64,000 bases of DNA, from contig JAZOCE010000009.1 in assembly GCA_045596365.1 (NCBI GenBank), positions 40,401 through 104,400 of the forward strand, given 5' to 3'. The notes beneath the pieces are model-generated. The model was not told the origin of the DNA, searched no databases, and saw only the letters and a program-made list of their open reading frames with translations. This DNA is from RGIG4079 sp045596365. GTDB taxonomy: Bacteria; Bacteroidota; Bacteroidia; Bacteroidales; Muribaculaceae. The position numbers were made by a program, and so were the translations under genes. Positions 40,008-48,931 of the stretch are shown one piece after another; the stretch's first letter is position 1; every line of letters starts with the position of its first letter.

Positions 40008-40199
40008 ATGATTATCGTACAAGTAAAAGAAGGCGAAAACATTGAAAAAGCTTTAAAGAAATTCAAACGTAAATTTGAGAAAACAGGTATCGTTAAAGAA
40101 CTACGTAGCCGTCAGGCATTTGAAAAACCATCTGTTGCTAACCGCAAAAAGATGATGAAAGCTGTTTATGTACAAAAACTTCGCAGCGTAGAGGAATAA
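40008..40199 (+). CDS. rpsU: 30S ribosomal protein S21
   Basis: A 63-residue, highly basic protein of the small subunit involved in start-site selection. The pattern VQVKEGENIEKALKKFKRKFEKTG and the basic tail match Bacteroidota bS21. In this phylum bS21 has been linked to sequestering the anti-Shine-Dalgarno end of 16S rRNA, which fits the near absence of strong Shine-Dalgarno sites in this window. It is the head of the rpsU-xerC-hpf unit. Confidence 0.95.
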   Translation: MIIVQVKEGENIEKALKKFKRKFEKTGIVKELRSRQAFEKPSVANRKKMMKAVYVQKLRSVEE

Positions 40200-40304
40200 T
40201 CAATATTTTTCTCAAAAATTATTTGGAAATTTAAAAAGAATAGCATAAATTCGTAGCTACAGGATCGAGTTAATCGTTCTATATCATTTTAGCACGAATT
40301 AATT

Positions 40305-41204
40305 ATGTATATAGATTCTTTTTTGACATATATACGGTGTGAGCTGAATTTTTCGGCACACACCGTTTTGTCATATAAGACCGATCTTGAACAATGGCGC
40401 AATTATTGCACCAATGGTCAAATCGATGATTTCTCACCTTTAGACATAACATCAAGCGACTTAAGGCAATGGATATCACACCTTGCCGCCAAAAATAGTA
40501 GTCCGCGCACTACACGACGCAAAATACAAGCCGTAAGAGCCTTTTACAATTATCTTATGAGGTATCATGAATTAAAGTCTAATCCGGCAACAGAAATAAC
40601 ACTTGCCAAAATCGACAAGCCACTACCCATTTACATTAGACCTGTAGAGACTAATAAAATCCTATCTGAAGCATGGGATCATGATGACTATATAGAAACC
40701 CGGAACAGGCTTATCATCCTCATGTTCTACTCTACCGGAATCAGATGTAGCGAGCTAATGACTCTGCTTGATGCAAACGTTAACACCGCCCGCGGTGAAC
40801 TAAAAGTGCTCGGGAAACGTAATAAAGAGAGAATAATACCTTTCGGAAAAGAACTAAGCGAAATGATTACCCTATACCGACAGCTAAGAGATGATATTAT
40901 TGAGTCCCCTGAGCCTCAATTTTTCTTGCGGCCTACAGGTGAACCACTATATAGAAATCTTATTTACAATATAGTACATCGCGCATTATCTGGGCGCGTA
41001 CACTCATCTCGTCAAAGCCCACACGTTTTAAGGCACTCTTTTGCAAGCGACATGCTCAACAACGGAGCCGATATTACCGCTGTGCAACAGTTATTAGGGC
41101 ACAACTCATTAGCAACGACACAAATGTATACACACATTACATACCGTGAATTGAAACATAATTATGAACTCGCACATCCACGTGCACTAAAAAAAGGAGG
41201 ATAA
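40305..41204 (+). CDS. xerC: Tyrosine recombinase of the XerC/XerD type
   Basis: A 299-residue site-specific recombinase with a core-binding N-terminal domain (SFLTYIRCELNFSAHTVLSY) and the catalytic set: Arg in GIRCSEL, Lys in LGKRNKERI, His-x-x-Arg in HVLRHSFAS, His in LLGHNS, and nucleophile Tyr275 in TQMYTHI. Length and the fixed place between rpsU and hpf argue for the chromosomal dimer-resolution enzyme rather than a phage integrase; no att-like repeats flank it. XerC versus XerD cannot be settled from one gene. Confidence 0.88.
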   Translation: MYIDSFLTYIRCELNFSAHTVLSYKTDLEQWRNYCTNGQIDDFSPLDITSSDLRQWISHLAAKNSSPRTTRRKIQAVRAFYNYLMRYHELKSNPATEITLAKIDKPLPIYIRPVETNKILSEAWDHDDYIETRNRLIILMFYSTGIRCSELMTLLDANVNTARGELKVLGKRNKERIIPFGKELSEMITLYRQLRDDIIESPEPQFFLRPTGEPLYRNLIYNIVHRALSGRVHSSRQSPHVLRHSFASDMLNNGADITAVQQLLGHNSLATTQMYTHITYRELKHNYELAHPRALKKGG

Positions 41205-41205
41205 T

Positions 41206-41499
41206 ATGGACATTAGAATTAAAGCCATCCACTTTGACGTAGCAGAAAAATTAGTCAATTTCATCAACAAGAAAGTTGAGCGACTCGCTCGTCACAATGA
41301 GAATATCTCCGATGTAGATGTAACTCTAAAGGTTGTCAAACCCGAAACAGCAATGAACAAAGAAGCACTAATCAAAATAATGGCTCCTCAACATGAGGAT
41401 TTAGTGGCAACAAAAGTTGCCGACACATTTGAGGAAGCAGTCGACCTTTGTCTTGAAGCAATAGAGAAACAACTCGAAAAGAAAAAAGCAAAGAAATAA
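41206..41499 (+). CDS. hpf: Ribosome hibernation promoting factor (short form)
   Basis: A 97-residue ribosome-associated inhibitor (HPF/RaiA family) that binds the 30S decoding region and stabilises idle ribosomes in stationary phase. The pattern IKAIHFDVAEKLVNFINKKV, a middle LKVVKPET strand and DTFEEAVDLCLEAIEKQLEKKK match. The C-terminal dimerisation domain of long HPF is absent. It starts 1 base after the xerC stop, and a terminator follows. Confidence 0.92.
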   Translation: MDIRIKAIHFDVAEKLVNFINKKVERLARHNENISDVDVTLKVVKPETAMNKEALIKIMAPQHEDLVATKVADTFEEAVDLCLEAIEKQLEKKKAKK

Positions 41500-41520
41500 T
41501 TCAAATTCAACAATTAGCAA

Positions 41521-41555
41521 AAGAAGATGTGTCAATGACACATCTTCTTTTTTAT
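41521..41555 (+). terminator. Terminator after hpf
   Basis: AAGAAGATGTGTCA (41521-41534) and TGACACATCTTCTT (41536-41549) are exact inverted repeats with a T-run behind. Confidence 0.85.
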
Positions 41556-41776
41556 ACCTTTCAACCAAACATAACGGGCAAAAAGGGGACATACTATCAT
41601 TATACATCTCAGTCGCTTCGCGGCAGCTCTCCTAACATAGAAAAACAACTTTCTACATAGTAAACACATTATATGGATAAACACACGTTAACGCTAAATG
41701 AGTGGCTATGATAGAATTCTTTTAGAATTAAGAGAAAAATTTGTAACTTGCAGAATATTTCACAATTCAAGTCATC

Positions 41777-42571
41777 ATGGCATTAAATTCACCTAAAGAG
41801 GTTATAAAATCAGCAATAGAGATAGGAGCAAACAAAGTTGCTCTGAGTTCCGGCAAATATGGTAAATTAACAGTCCTTGCGATGTTGGCAGGCATTTACA
41901 TATCCATGGGGGGAGTTCTCTCACTAATCATTGGATATGGCTTCCCTGAAATCACAGCAGGCAACCCATCATTACAACGCATACTGAGTGGAGCAATGTT
42001 CCCTATTGGATTGATTCTTGTAATAATACTTGGTGCGGAGCTATTCACCGGCAACAATGCATTATTAATTCCCTCTTATTTTGCAAAGAAACACTCTTTT
42101 AGCGCAGTGTTAAAAAATTGGGCACTTGTTTATGTCGGCAATTTCCTCGGCGCAATAATGTTTACATACCTTTTTGTGTATCTGTGTGGATTAACAGCAA
42201 ACGAGCCCTACCATTCAGCTATTATCAAAATAGCAGAGGCAAAAGTTTCAATGGCATGGATTACAGTATTCCTCAAAGGAATCGGAGCAAACTGGTTTGT
42301 GTGCCTTGCAGTGTGGCTTGCTCTTTCAGGCAAAAGCCTTTTAGCAAAGATGGTGGGGTGTTGGCTTCCTGTAATGGTCTTTGTGGCACTTGGCTATGAA
42401 CACTCAATCGCCAACATGTTTTTCATTCCAGCAGGCATATTTGAAGGAGCAAACATAGAGATCATGCAAGCCATTACCACAAACTTTATCCCCGCTACAC
42501 TCGGGAATATTGTTGGTGGATCTGTATTTGTAGGAAGCATTTACTACTACATAAATCGTCCAAAGGAATAA
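41777..42571 (+). CDS. Formate/nitrite channel family protein (FocA/NirC type)
   Basis: A 264-residue inner-membrane protein with six hydrophobic segments in the aquaporin-like FNT fold: GIYISMGGVLSLIIGYG, AMFPIGLILVIILGAELFTGN (the family glutamate and TGN motif), then NWALVYVGNFLGA and the C-terminal NFIPATLGNIVGGSVFVG. These channels move formate, nitrite or hydrosulphide as pentamers. Formate is likely in a fermenting anaerobe, but the substrate cannot be decided. It stands alone; its promoter is not clear (only an imperfect TAACTTGC near 41747). Confidence 0.9.
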   Translation: MALNSPKEVIKSAIEIGANKVALSSGKYGKLTVLAMLAGIYISMGGVLSLIIGYGFPEITAGNPSLQRILSGAMFPIGLILVIILGAELFTGNNALLIPSYFAKKHSFSAVLKNWALVYVGNFLGAIMFTYLFVYLCGLTANEPYHSAIIKIAEAKVSMAWITVFLKGIGANWFVCLAVWLALSGKSLLAKMVGCWLPVMVFVALGYEHSIANMFFIPAGIFEGANIEIMQAITTNFIPATLGNIVGGSVFVGSIYYYINRPKE

Positions 42572-42652
42572 ACGCGATGCAATAAAAAGCGTGCATTCTC
42601 ATTTTTTGCAAAAATTATAGGCATTAATATTTCTCATTCAGCAATAAAGCAG

Positions 42653-42660
42653 TAACTTTG
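42653..42660 (+). promoter_or_regulatory. -7 box for fructose-bisphosphate aldolase
   Basis: TAACTTTG, 50 bases before the gene start. Confidence 0.65.
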
Positions 42661-42710
42661 TACTATATTTTGAACAAACAATATTTATTCACTAATAATA
42701 ATTACTCTAA

Positions 42711-43709
42711 ATGGTAAGTTACAAAGAACTTGGCTTGGTAAACACTCGTGATATGTTTGCTAAAGCAATCAAGGGAGGATATGCTATCCCTGCTTTCAAC
42801 TTCAACAACATGGAGCAACTTCAAGCAATCATCAAGGCTGCTGCTGAAGAAAAATCTCCAGTAATCTTGCAAGTATCTAAGGGTGCTCGCAACTATGCTA
42901 ACGCTACTCTTCTTCGTTACATGGCACAAGGTGCTGTTGAATATGCAAAAGAACTTGGTTGGGCTAATCCTCAAATCGTTCTTCACCTTGACCACGGTGA
43001 TAGCTTTGAACTTTGCAAATCTTGTATCGACAGCGGTTTCTCATCAGTTATGATTGATGGTTCACACCTCCCATACGAAGAAAACGTTGCTCTTACAAAT
43101 CAAGTTGTTGACTACGCTCATCAACATGATGTAACAGTAGAAGGTGAACTTGGTGTATTGGCAGGTGTTGAAGACGAAGTTTCTTCTGACCACCACACTT
43201 ATACTGACCCTGAAGAAGTAATCGACTTCGCGACTCGCACAGGTTGCGATAGCTTGGCCATATCAATCGGTACTTCTCACGGTGCTTACAAATTCACTCC
43301 AGAACAATGTACAAAAGATGAAAACGGCAAGCTCGTTCCTCCTCCATTGGCATTCGACGTATTGAAAGCTGTAGAAGAAAAACTTCCCGGATTCCCCATC
43401 GTTCTTCACGGATCGTCTTCAGTTCCTCAAGACGAAGTTGAAACTATCAACGCTAACGGCGGTGCATTGAAAGCAGCTATCGGTATCCCAGAAGAATGGT
43501 TGCGTGAATCAGCTAAATCAGCTGTTTGCAAAATCAACATAGACTCTGACAGCCGTCTTGCTATGACAGCAGCAATCCGCAAAGTTTTCGTTGAAAAACC
43601 AGCCGAATTCGACCCACGTAAATACCTCGGTCCGGCACGTGATAACATGGAAAAACTTTACAAGCACAAAATTATCAACGTACTTGGCTCTGCAGGTAAA
43701 GCTGAATAA
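42711..43709 (+). CDS. fba: Class II fructose-bisphosphate aldolase
   Basis: A 332-residue zinc enzyme splitting fructose-1,6-bisphosphate in glycolysis. The start YAIPAFNFNNMEQLQAI, the metal-binding block VLHLDHGDSFELC, EGELGVLAGVED and the phosphate-binding GTSHG and LHGSSSVP stretches are all present. The codon choice is strongly biased, as in highly expressed genes. It is monocistronic, with its own promoter and terminator. Confidence 0.97.
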   Translation: MVSYKELGLVNTRDMFAKAIKGGYAIPAFNFNNMEQLQAIIKAAAEEKSPVILQVSKGARNYANATLLRYMAQGAVEYAKELGWANPQIVLHLDHGDSFELCKSCIDSGFSSVMIDGSHLPYEENVALTNQVVDYAHQHDVTVEGELGVLAGVEDEVSSDHHTYTDPEEVIDFATRTGCDSLAISIGTSHGAYKFTPEQCTKDENGKLVPPPLAFDVLKAVEEKLPGFPIVLHGSSSVPQDEVETINANGGALKAAIGIPEEWLRESAKSAVCKINIDSDSRLAMTAAIRKVFVEKPAEFDPRKYLGPARDNMEKLYKHKIINVLGSAGKAE

Positions 43710-43740
43710 AGATAAAATTTAATATTTTATCCATATAAAA

Positions 43741-43777
43741 CAAGGGAGTATCGACAAAGATACTCCCTTGCTAATTT
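43741..43777 (+). terminator. Terminator after fba
   Basis: CAAGGGAGTATC (43741-43752) and GATACTCCCTTG (43759-43770) form a perfect 12-bp stem with a weak T-run. Confidence 0.8.
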
Positions 43778-43794
43778 TTATCACAAATCTTTTG

Positions 43795-43802
43795 TATCTT
43801 TG
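43795..43802 (+). promoter_or_regulatory. -7 box for the CotH-family gene
   Basis: TATCTTTG; it covers the first ATG of the long frame (43800), so the real start must be the later one at 43833. Confidence 0.7.
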
Positions 43803-43832
43803 GAAAACATCCAAAATAATACCATTACTTTC

Positions 43833-45185
43833 ATGAAGAAATTTTACCTTATAATCTGTGCTTTTATAGCAATTATAGCTGCCAATGCAGCAACATTCTC
43901 AGGAACTATTCCCGTAATGTACATATACACAAGCAATGGGACTGCAATCACGTCTAAAGACACATATATAGATGCAAATTTCTATATTGATCCAAAATCA
44001 TCAGGCTACACTGCCACCGGCTCCGCATCTAGCACCGTCGCCATGAAAATACGTGGTCGTGGCAACACATCATGGACTAATTATGACAAAAAGCCTTATC
44101 GTTTCAAACTCACAGTAGGCATCAAGCTCTTAGATATGCCTAAAAGCAAAAACTATTGCCTATTGGCATATGCCAATGATGACTTGGCATTTATCCGCAA
44201 TGCCATGGGATTTAAACTCAGCGAATGTCTAAATCTTGCATATACTCCTCGTTATCGTCCAGTAGAGCTGGTGTTAAATGGAGATTATATAGGTCTTTAC
44301 TTCTTGACTGAAAGCGTGCGCGTTGATAAAGATCGTGTAGCTATCACAAAACAAAACGACGGAGACACAGATGCTACAATTATCACAGGCGGATGGTTAC
44401 TTGAAATAGACAATGCAGATGATGCTGCTCAGGTAAAAATTACAGAAGGCAACGGAAATACCATGCGTTTCACTTATAAAGATCCCGAAGAACTATCTAC
44501 TGCACAAAACGACTATTTGACAAATCAGTTAAACAGCATGAACAATGCCATTTATGCGACTGACAAAAGTTCTACAACTTGGGAAAATTACATAAATATG
44601 GACACATTGGCTCGTTTCTATATTGTTCAAGAGATAATGGATAATACCGAAGCATTCCATGGTAGCACATATCTATACAAACAACGTGGCACAGCCAATA
44701 TTTGGAGCTTCGGTCCGGTGTGGGATTTTGCCAACGCTTATCGTCGCACTGAGCAACAATTCATTTACAAAAACTCGCCATATACTCAACATTGGATTGC
44801 CGAAATTGCAAAATTTCCTCGTTTCCAGGCCAAAGTAAAGGAACTATGGAAAGAGTTTTACACAACCCAATATCCAACACTAAGTACATATATTGATACA
44901 TATGTATCCGAAATATCGTCAGCCATTTCAAGCGACTATCAACGCTGGCCAAGTTACGGAACATCAAATTCTGCAACTAAGAAAGCTGAATTTAAGCAAC
45001 TGCTTGATGCTCGAATTCAATGGTTAAATACCCAATGGGATCCTGCCGGCATTGATGATGTTATAATGGATGAAAACGACACCCCTATTGAATACTATAA
45101 TTTGCAAGGCGTGAAAGTTGAAAACCCTCAAAGCGGATTATATATACGCATAAAAGGTAACAAAGCAAACAAAATCATATTATAA
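43833..45185 (+). CDS. CotH kinase family secreted protein
   Basis: A 450-residue secreted protein with a signal peptide (MKKFYLIICAFIAIIAANA). The CotH-type atypical kinase fold is seen in IRGRGNTSWTNYDKKPYRFKL, LLAYANDDLAFIRNAMGFKLS, the RPVELVLNGDYIGLYFLTESV block and WSFGPVWDFANAYRR, where the Asp would bind metal. Spore CotH phosphorylates coat proteins; in Bacteroidota the role of secreted homologues is unknown. The C-terminus IEYYNLQGVKVENP ... is the same sorting-like tail as in the C39-like peptidase. I chose the start at 43833 because 43800 lies in the promoter. Confidence 0.85.
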   Translation: MKKFYLIICAFIAIIAANAATFSGTIPVMYIYTSNGTAITSKDTYIDANFYIDPKSSGYTATGSASSTVAMKIRGRGNTSWTNYDKKPYRFKLTVGIKLLDMPKSKNYCLLAYANDDLAFIRNAMGFKLSECLNLAYTPRYRPVELVLNGDYIGLYFLTESVRVDKDRVAITKQNDGDTDATIITGGWLLEIDNADDAAQVKITEGNGNTMRFTYKDPEELSTAQNDYLTNQLNSMNNAIYATDKSSTTWENYINMDTLARFYIVQEIMDNTEAFHGSTYLYKQRGTANIWSFGPVWDFANAYRRTEQQFIYKNSPYTQHWIAEIAKFPRFQAKVKELWKEFYTTQYPTLSTYIDTYVSEISSAISSDYQRWPSYGTSNSATKKAEFKQLLDARIQWLNTQWDPAGIDDVIMDENDTPIEYYNLQGVKVENPQSGLYIRIKGNKANKIIL

Positions 45186-45314
45186 CATTCTAATTTGGGC
45201 TGTTTCTTGGAGATGTTTCTAATTTTTAGATGCATCTCCTTTTGTCTTATCCACTACCCATTAAATTTATATCCGCAACTACCTAAGAAATTATGCAGTG
45301 TGGGTTAAAATCCG

Positions 45315-45322
45315 TATCTTTG
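45315..45322 (+). promoter_or_regulatory. ychF: -7 box for ychF
   Basis: TATCTTTG, 28 bases before the gene start. Confidence 0.7.
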
Positions 45323-45350
45323 CACCGCAAAACAATAAACTAATTAAATC

Positions 45351-46454
45351 ATGGCACTACAATGCGGTATCGTAGGACTGCCAAACGTTGGCAAGTCCAC
45401 TCTTTTCAATTGTTTATCAAACGCTAAAGCTCAATCGGCCAACTTCCCATTCTGCACTATCGAGCCTAATGTGGGGGTTATCACCGTTCCCGATGATCGT
45501 CTCACTAAACTTGTTGAGATGTGTGAGCCTCGTAGCGTGGTTCCTGCAACAGTTGAAATCGTCGACATCGCGGGGCTTGTAAAAGGAGCATCTAAAGGAG
45601 AAGGGCTTGGGAACAAATTCCTTGCAAACATTCGCGAAACCGATGCTATTCTACACGTATTGCGTTGCTTTGACAATGATAATATTACCCACGTCGATGG
45701 CACTGTCGACCCTGTGCGCGACAAAGAAATCATCGACTACGAATTGCAACTTAAAGACTTGGAAACAGTTGAAGCTCGCATTGCAAAAACTCAAAAACAA
45801 GCACAAACAGGTGGAGACAAAGTTGCAAAGATGCAATATGAAGTGCTTCGTCAATTCAAAGATGCTCTTGATCAAGGCTTGCCTGCACGCTCAGTAAAAT
45901 TTGAAACTGTAGATGAACAAAAATTTGCGAAGGAGCTATTCCTACTTACAAACAAACCGGTAATGTATGTGTGCAACGTTGATGACACATCAGCCGTTTC
46001 CGGCAATAAATATGTTGATGCTGTGCGAGAAGCTGTAAAAGATGAAGATGCACAAATACTCATCGTTGCAGCTCAAACAGAAAGCGAAATCGCAGAGCTT
46101 GACACATACGAAGAACGCCAAGAATTCCTTGCAGAAATAGGTCTTGAAGAATCGGGTGTTTCTCGACTCATACGTGCTGCATATGCTCTACTAAATCTCC
46201 AAACATACTTTACTGCAGGACCTGATGAAGTGCGTGCATGGACATTCCTTCGTGGTAGCAAAGCACCTCAATGTGCAGGTATAATCCACACCGATTTTGA
46301 AAAAGGATTTATTCGTGCTGAAGTTATAAAATATGACGATTTCGTAACTCTTGGCAGTGAAAATGCTGTAAAAGAAGCCGGCAAAATGAATGTCGAAGGA
46401 AAAGAATATGTTGTTCAAGATGGCGACATCATGCATTTCCGTTTCAATGTATAA
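45351..46454 (+). CDS. ychF: Ribosome-binding ATPase YchF
   Basis: A 367-residue Obg-family P-loop protein that prefers ATP. G1 GLPNVGKST, the ATP-specificity region with N-x-x-D-type variation (NVDD in place of NKxD), and the C-terminal TGS domain (LQTYFTAGPDEVRAWTF ... DGDIMHFRF) are clear. It binds ribosomes and is linked to stress responses. It is monocistronic and convergent with the arginine operon. Confidence 0.97.
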   Translation: MALQCGIVGLPNVGKSTLFNCLSNAKAQSANFPFCTIEPNVGVITVPDDRLTKLVEMCEPRSVVPATVEIVDIAGLVKGASKGEGLGNKFLANIRETDAILHVLRCFDNDNITHVDGTVDPVRDKEIIDYELQLKDLETVEARIAKTQKQAQTGGDKVAKMQYEVLRQFKDALDQGLPARSVKFETVDEQKFAKELFLLTNKPVMYVCNVDDTSAVSGNKYVDAVREAVKDEDAQILIVAAQTESEIAELDTYEERQEFLAEIGLEESGVSRLIRAAYALLNLQTYFTAGPDEVRAWTFLRGSKAPQCAGIIHTDFEKGFIRAEVIKYDDFVTLGSENAVKEAGKMNVEGKEYVVQDGDIMHFRFNV

Positions 46455-46474
46455 AATATACTTCTTATAAACAC

Positions 46475-46511
46475 AAAAAGGCTCTTGTTTTGCAAAACAA
46501 GATCCTTTTTT
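46475..46511. terminator. Bidirectional terminator between ychF and argC
   Basis: AAAAAGG, TCTTGTTTT, GC, AAAACAAGA and CCTTTTT form a long stem with one internal mismatch; A- and T-runs on both sides serve both convergent units. Confidence 0.8.
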
Positions 46512-46530
46512 GTACTATATATCGACAATA

Positions 46531-47502
46531 TTAGAACGCAGATGGTTTGAGATTTAATCCAACTCTTTCTTGTAAACCAAACAACAAATTCATATTGTGA
46601 ACAGCTTGTCCAGACGCACCTTTCACAAGATTGTCAATAACAGATGTTATCAACAATTTGCCATCAATCTTTTCAAGGTGAAGGATACACTTGTTTGTAT
46701 TCACCACATCTTTCAAATCAGGAGCCTTATCGGTTACAAAAGTAAAATTGTGGTCAGAATAATAATCTTCATACAAACGACGTATCTCATCAAGTTCAAC
46801 AGGACAATCAATATATACAATTGCCATAATTCCACGAGAGAAACATCCTCTCACAGGGATGAAATTTATCTCTGACTTGAAGCTATTTTGCAAAGTGCTA
46901 AGAGATTGTTTTATCTCAGCCAAATGCTGATGACGGAAAGGTTTGTAGATAGATACATTATCATTGCGCCATGAGAAATGAGATGTTGCCGATGGTTTAA
47001 CACCGGCACCTGTACTTCCTGTTATCGCAGTAACATGGATGTCGCTATTTAACAACAAGTTTTTGGCCAATGGCAATAGTGCAAGTTGGATTGCAGTCGC
47101 AAAACATCCGGGATTTGCCACCCGTGTAGCTCCACGAACAATGCGCTTTCTGTTTAATTCTGGCAATCCATACACAAAATCGTGCGTTCCATCTTCTATT
47201 CTATAATCAGTTGAAAGATCAACTATTTTCAACGACTCAGGCACATCATGGCTTTCCATAAATTTGCGAGTTTCGCCATGAGGGGTGCAACAAAAAAGTA
47301 CATCAATATCTTCCCAAGGTGTTTGATTAGTAAAACGTAAATATGTTTCTCCTATCAATCCTTGGTGCACATCAGCAACAAGATTTCCTGCATTGCTTGT
47401 ACTATTTATCCAACTGATTTCTACATCGGGGTGATTAATCAACAGACGAATCAACTCGCCTGCCGTATACCCTGCTCCACCTATAATTCCTGCCTTTATC
47501 AT
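46531..47502 (-). CDS. argC: N-acetyl-gamma-glutamyl-phosphate reductase
   Basis: A 323-residue NADPH-dependent reductase, third step of arginine synthesis. GIIGGAGYTAGELIRLL is the nucleotide-binding start, and NPGCFATAIQLAL holds the catalytic Cys. In Bacteroides the later transcarbamylase uses succinylated intermediates, so this enzyme may act on N-succinyl-glutamyl phosphate. It is the last gene of the operon and overlaps the pspC-like gene by 4 bases. No argD follows, unlike the order I recall in other Bacteroidales. Confidence 0.95.
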   Translation of the reverse strand: MIKAGIIGGAGYTAGELIRLLINHPDVEISWINSTSNAGNLVADVHQGLIGETYLRFTNQTPWEDIDVLFCCTPHGETRKFMESHDVPESLKIVDLSTDYRIEDGTHDFVYGLPELNRKRIVRGATRVANPGCFATAIQLALLPLAKNLLLNSDIHVTAITGSTGAGVKPSATSHFSWRNDNVSIYKPFRHQHLAEIKQSLSTLQNSFKSEINFIPVRGCFSRGIMAIVYIDCPVELDEIRRLYEDYYSDHNFTFVTDKAPDLKDVVNTNKCILHLEKIDGKLLITSVIDNLVKGASGQAVHNMNLLFGLQERVGLNLKPSAF

Positions 47503-47705
47503 AATGTATCACTGAATTTTTCTTGTGGCATAACCATCATTAATATCAAATAAACCAATACCCCTGCAAATGCAGTAAATACTGACAATAGAATATACGC
47601 AATGCGCACAAGAACCACATCAAGTCCAAAGTATTTAGCCAGACCGCCACACACTCCGGCAATTAATTTTTCATTTCTTGATCGTCTCAGTTTTTTTTCT
47701 TCCAT
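47499..47705 (-). CDS. Small PspC-domain membrane protein
   Basis: A 68-residue protein with the PspC pattern: LRRSRNEKLIAGVCGGLAKYFG, then a membrane segment (about 33-60). PspC proteins belong to envelope-stress (phage-shock) responses. Here it is inserted between argG and argC, overlapping argC by 4 bases and 8 bases after argG, so it is expressed with arginine genes. No psp regulator or pspA is nearby. Confidence 0.85.
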   Translation of the reverse strand: MEEKKLRRSRNEKLIAGVCGGLAKYFGLDVVLVRIAYILLSVFTAFAGVLVYLILMMVMPQEKFSDTL

Positions 47706-47713
47706 TTTGAATG

Positions 47714-48919
47714 TTATATTTGTTCATCTTTGTGATTAGCATAATATGCACGCAAAGCAGTAGCTGATACTTTGATGAAACCTTTAGCGTCATCGGCAGT
47801 CCATCCTTTTTGAGTTTCGCCATATTCGCCAAATTTATTTTTCACCAAATCATCTTTACTTTCTACCCCTACTGTAGAGAAACCAAGAGGACGAAGTTCC
47901 AATATTGCAGTACCATTAACATTACGTTGTGATGTTACGAGCATAGACTCGATATCACGCATCACAGGCTCAAGATACTGACTTTCATGCAAGAACATTC
48001 CGTACCAATTAGCTACTTGATCCTTCCAATATTGTTGCCATTTACTTAATGTATATTTTTCGAGAAAACGGTGTGCGCCAATAATTAGCATAGGTGCAGC
48101 AGCCTCAAATCCCACGCGTCCTTTAATACCTATAATAGTATCGCCGACGTGCATGTCGCGCCCCACGCCATAAGCGGCTCCAATCTCTTCAACCTTTTGG
48201 ATAGCAACGATAGGATCATCATAATAGACATCATTTACGGCCTTTAGCTCACCTTTTTCAAATGTCAAACGCAACAGTTCTGTTCCTTCTTTTACACAAT
48301 GCTTCAAATAGGCAGTTTCTGGCAATCCTTGAGCAGAATCAAGGATTTCGCCACCACAAATAGATGTACCCCATAAGCCTACATTATAGCTATATTTCAA
48401 CTTAGTAAAATCAGCAGAAAAACCATTTTTGTTTAGATATTCAATTTCTTCTTGGCGAGACAAGTTATTATCTCGAGTGAGAGTAATGATTTCTACGCCA
48501 GGAGCCATAACAAGGAATGTCATGTCAAAACGAATTTGGTCATTACCGGCACCTGTAGAGCCGTGAGCAATAGCATCAGCTCCTATTTCATTGGCATATC
48601 GAGCAATAGCAATTGCTTGGAATATACGTTCTGAACTGACAGAAATAGGATATGTTCCATTTCGCAACACATTACCATATATCATATATTTCAAGCTCTT
48701 TTCATAATATTCGCGAGTTACATCAAGAGTAACATATTCTTTTGCACCGAGCTTATATGCATTAGCTTCATTTGTAGCCAACTGTTCAGGGCTGAAACCT
48801 CCTGTATTGGCACATGCAGCATAAACTTCATATCCTTTTTCTTTAGCGAGATACATCACAGTGTAAGATGTATCAAGACCGCCACTAAATGCCACAACTA
48901 CTTTTTTCTTTTTTTCCAT
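47714..48919 (-). CDS. argG: Argininosuccinate synthase
   Basis: A 401-residue ATP-dependent ligase joining citrulline and aspartate. The ATP pyrophosphatase loop VVAFSGGLDTSYTVMYL, the ACANTGG stretch, GSTGAGNDQIRFD and the C-terminal LRPLGFSTVGVE are present. It is 12 bases after the GNAT gene in the arginine operon. The length matches the family. Confidence 0.97.
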   Translation of the reverse strand: MEKKKKVVVAFSGGLDTSYTVMYLAKEKGYEVYAACANTGGFSPEQLATNEANAYKLGAKEYVTLDVTREYYEKSLKYMIYGNVLRNGTYPISVSSERIFQAIAIARYANEIGADAIAHGSTGAGNDQIRFDMTFLVMAPGVEIITLTRDNNLSRQEEIEYLNKNGFSADFTKLKYSYNVGLWGTSICGGEILDSAQGLPETAYLKHCVKEGTELLRLTFEKGELKAVNDVYYDDPIVAIQKVEEIGAAYGVGRDMHVGDTIIGIKGRVGFEAAAPMLIIGAHRFLEKYTLSKWQQYWKDQVANWYGMFLHESQYLEPVMRDIESMLVTSQRNVNGTAILELRPLGFSTVGVESKDDLVKNKFGEYGETQKGWTADDAKGFIKVSATALRAYYANHKDEQI

Positions 48920-48931
48920 TTTTATAAATGT

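Noticed and set aside
40305..41204. xerC as part of an integrative element
   Set aside because: The gene is in the conserved rpsU-xerC-hpf context, and no att-like direct repeats or cargo are seen.
41590..41640. GC-rich palindromic stretch (CAGTCGCTTCGCGGC) as a REP-like repeat
   Set aside because: It resembles intergenic repeats seen in other Bacteroidales, but only one copy is in this window, so repetition cannot be shown.
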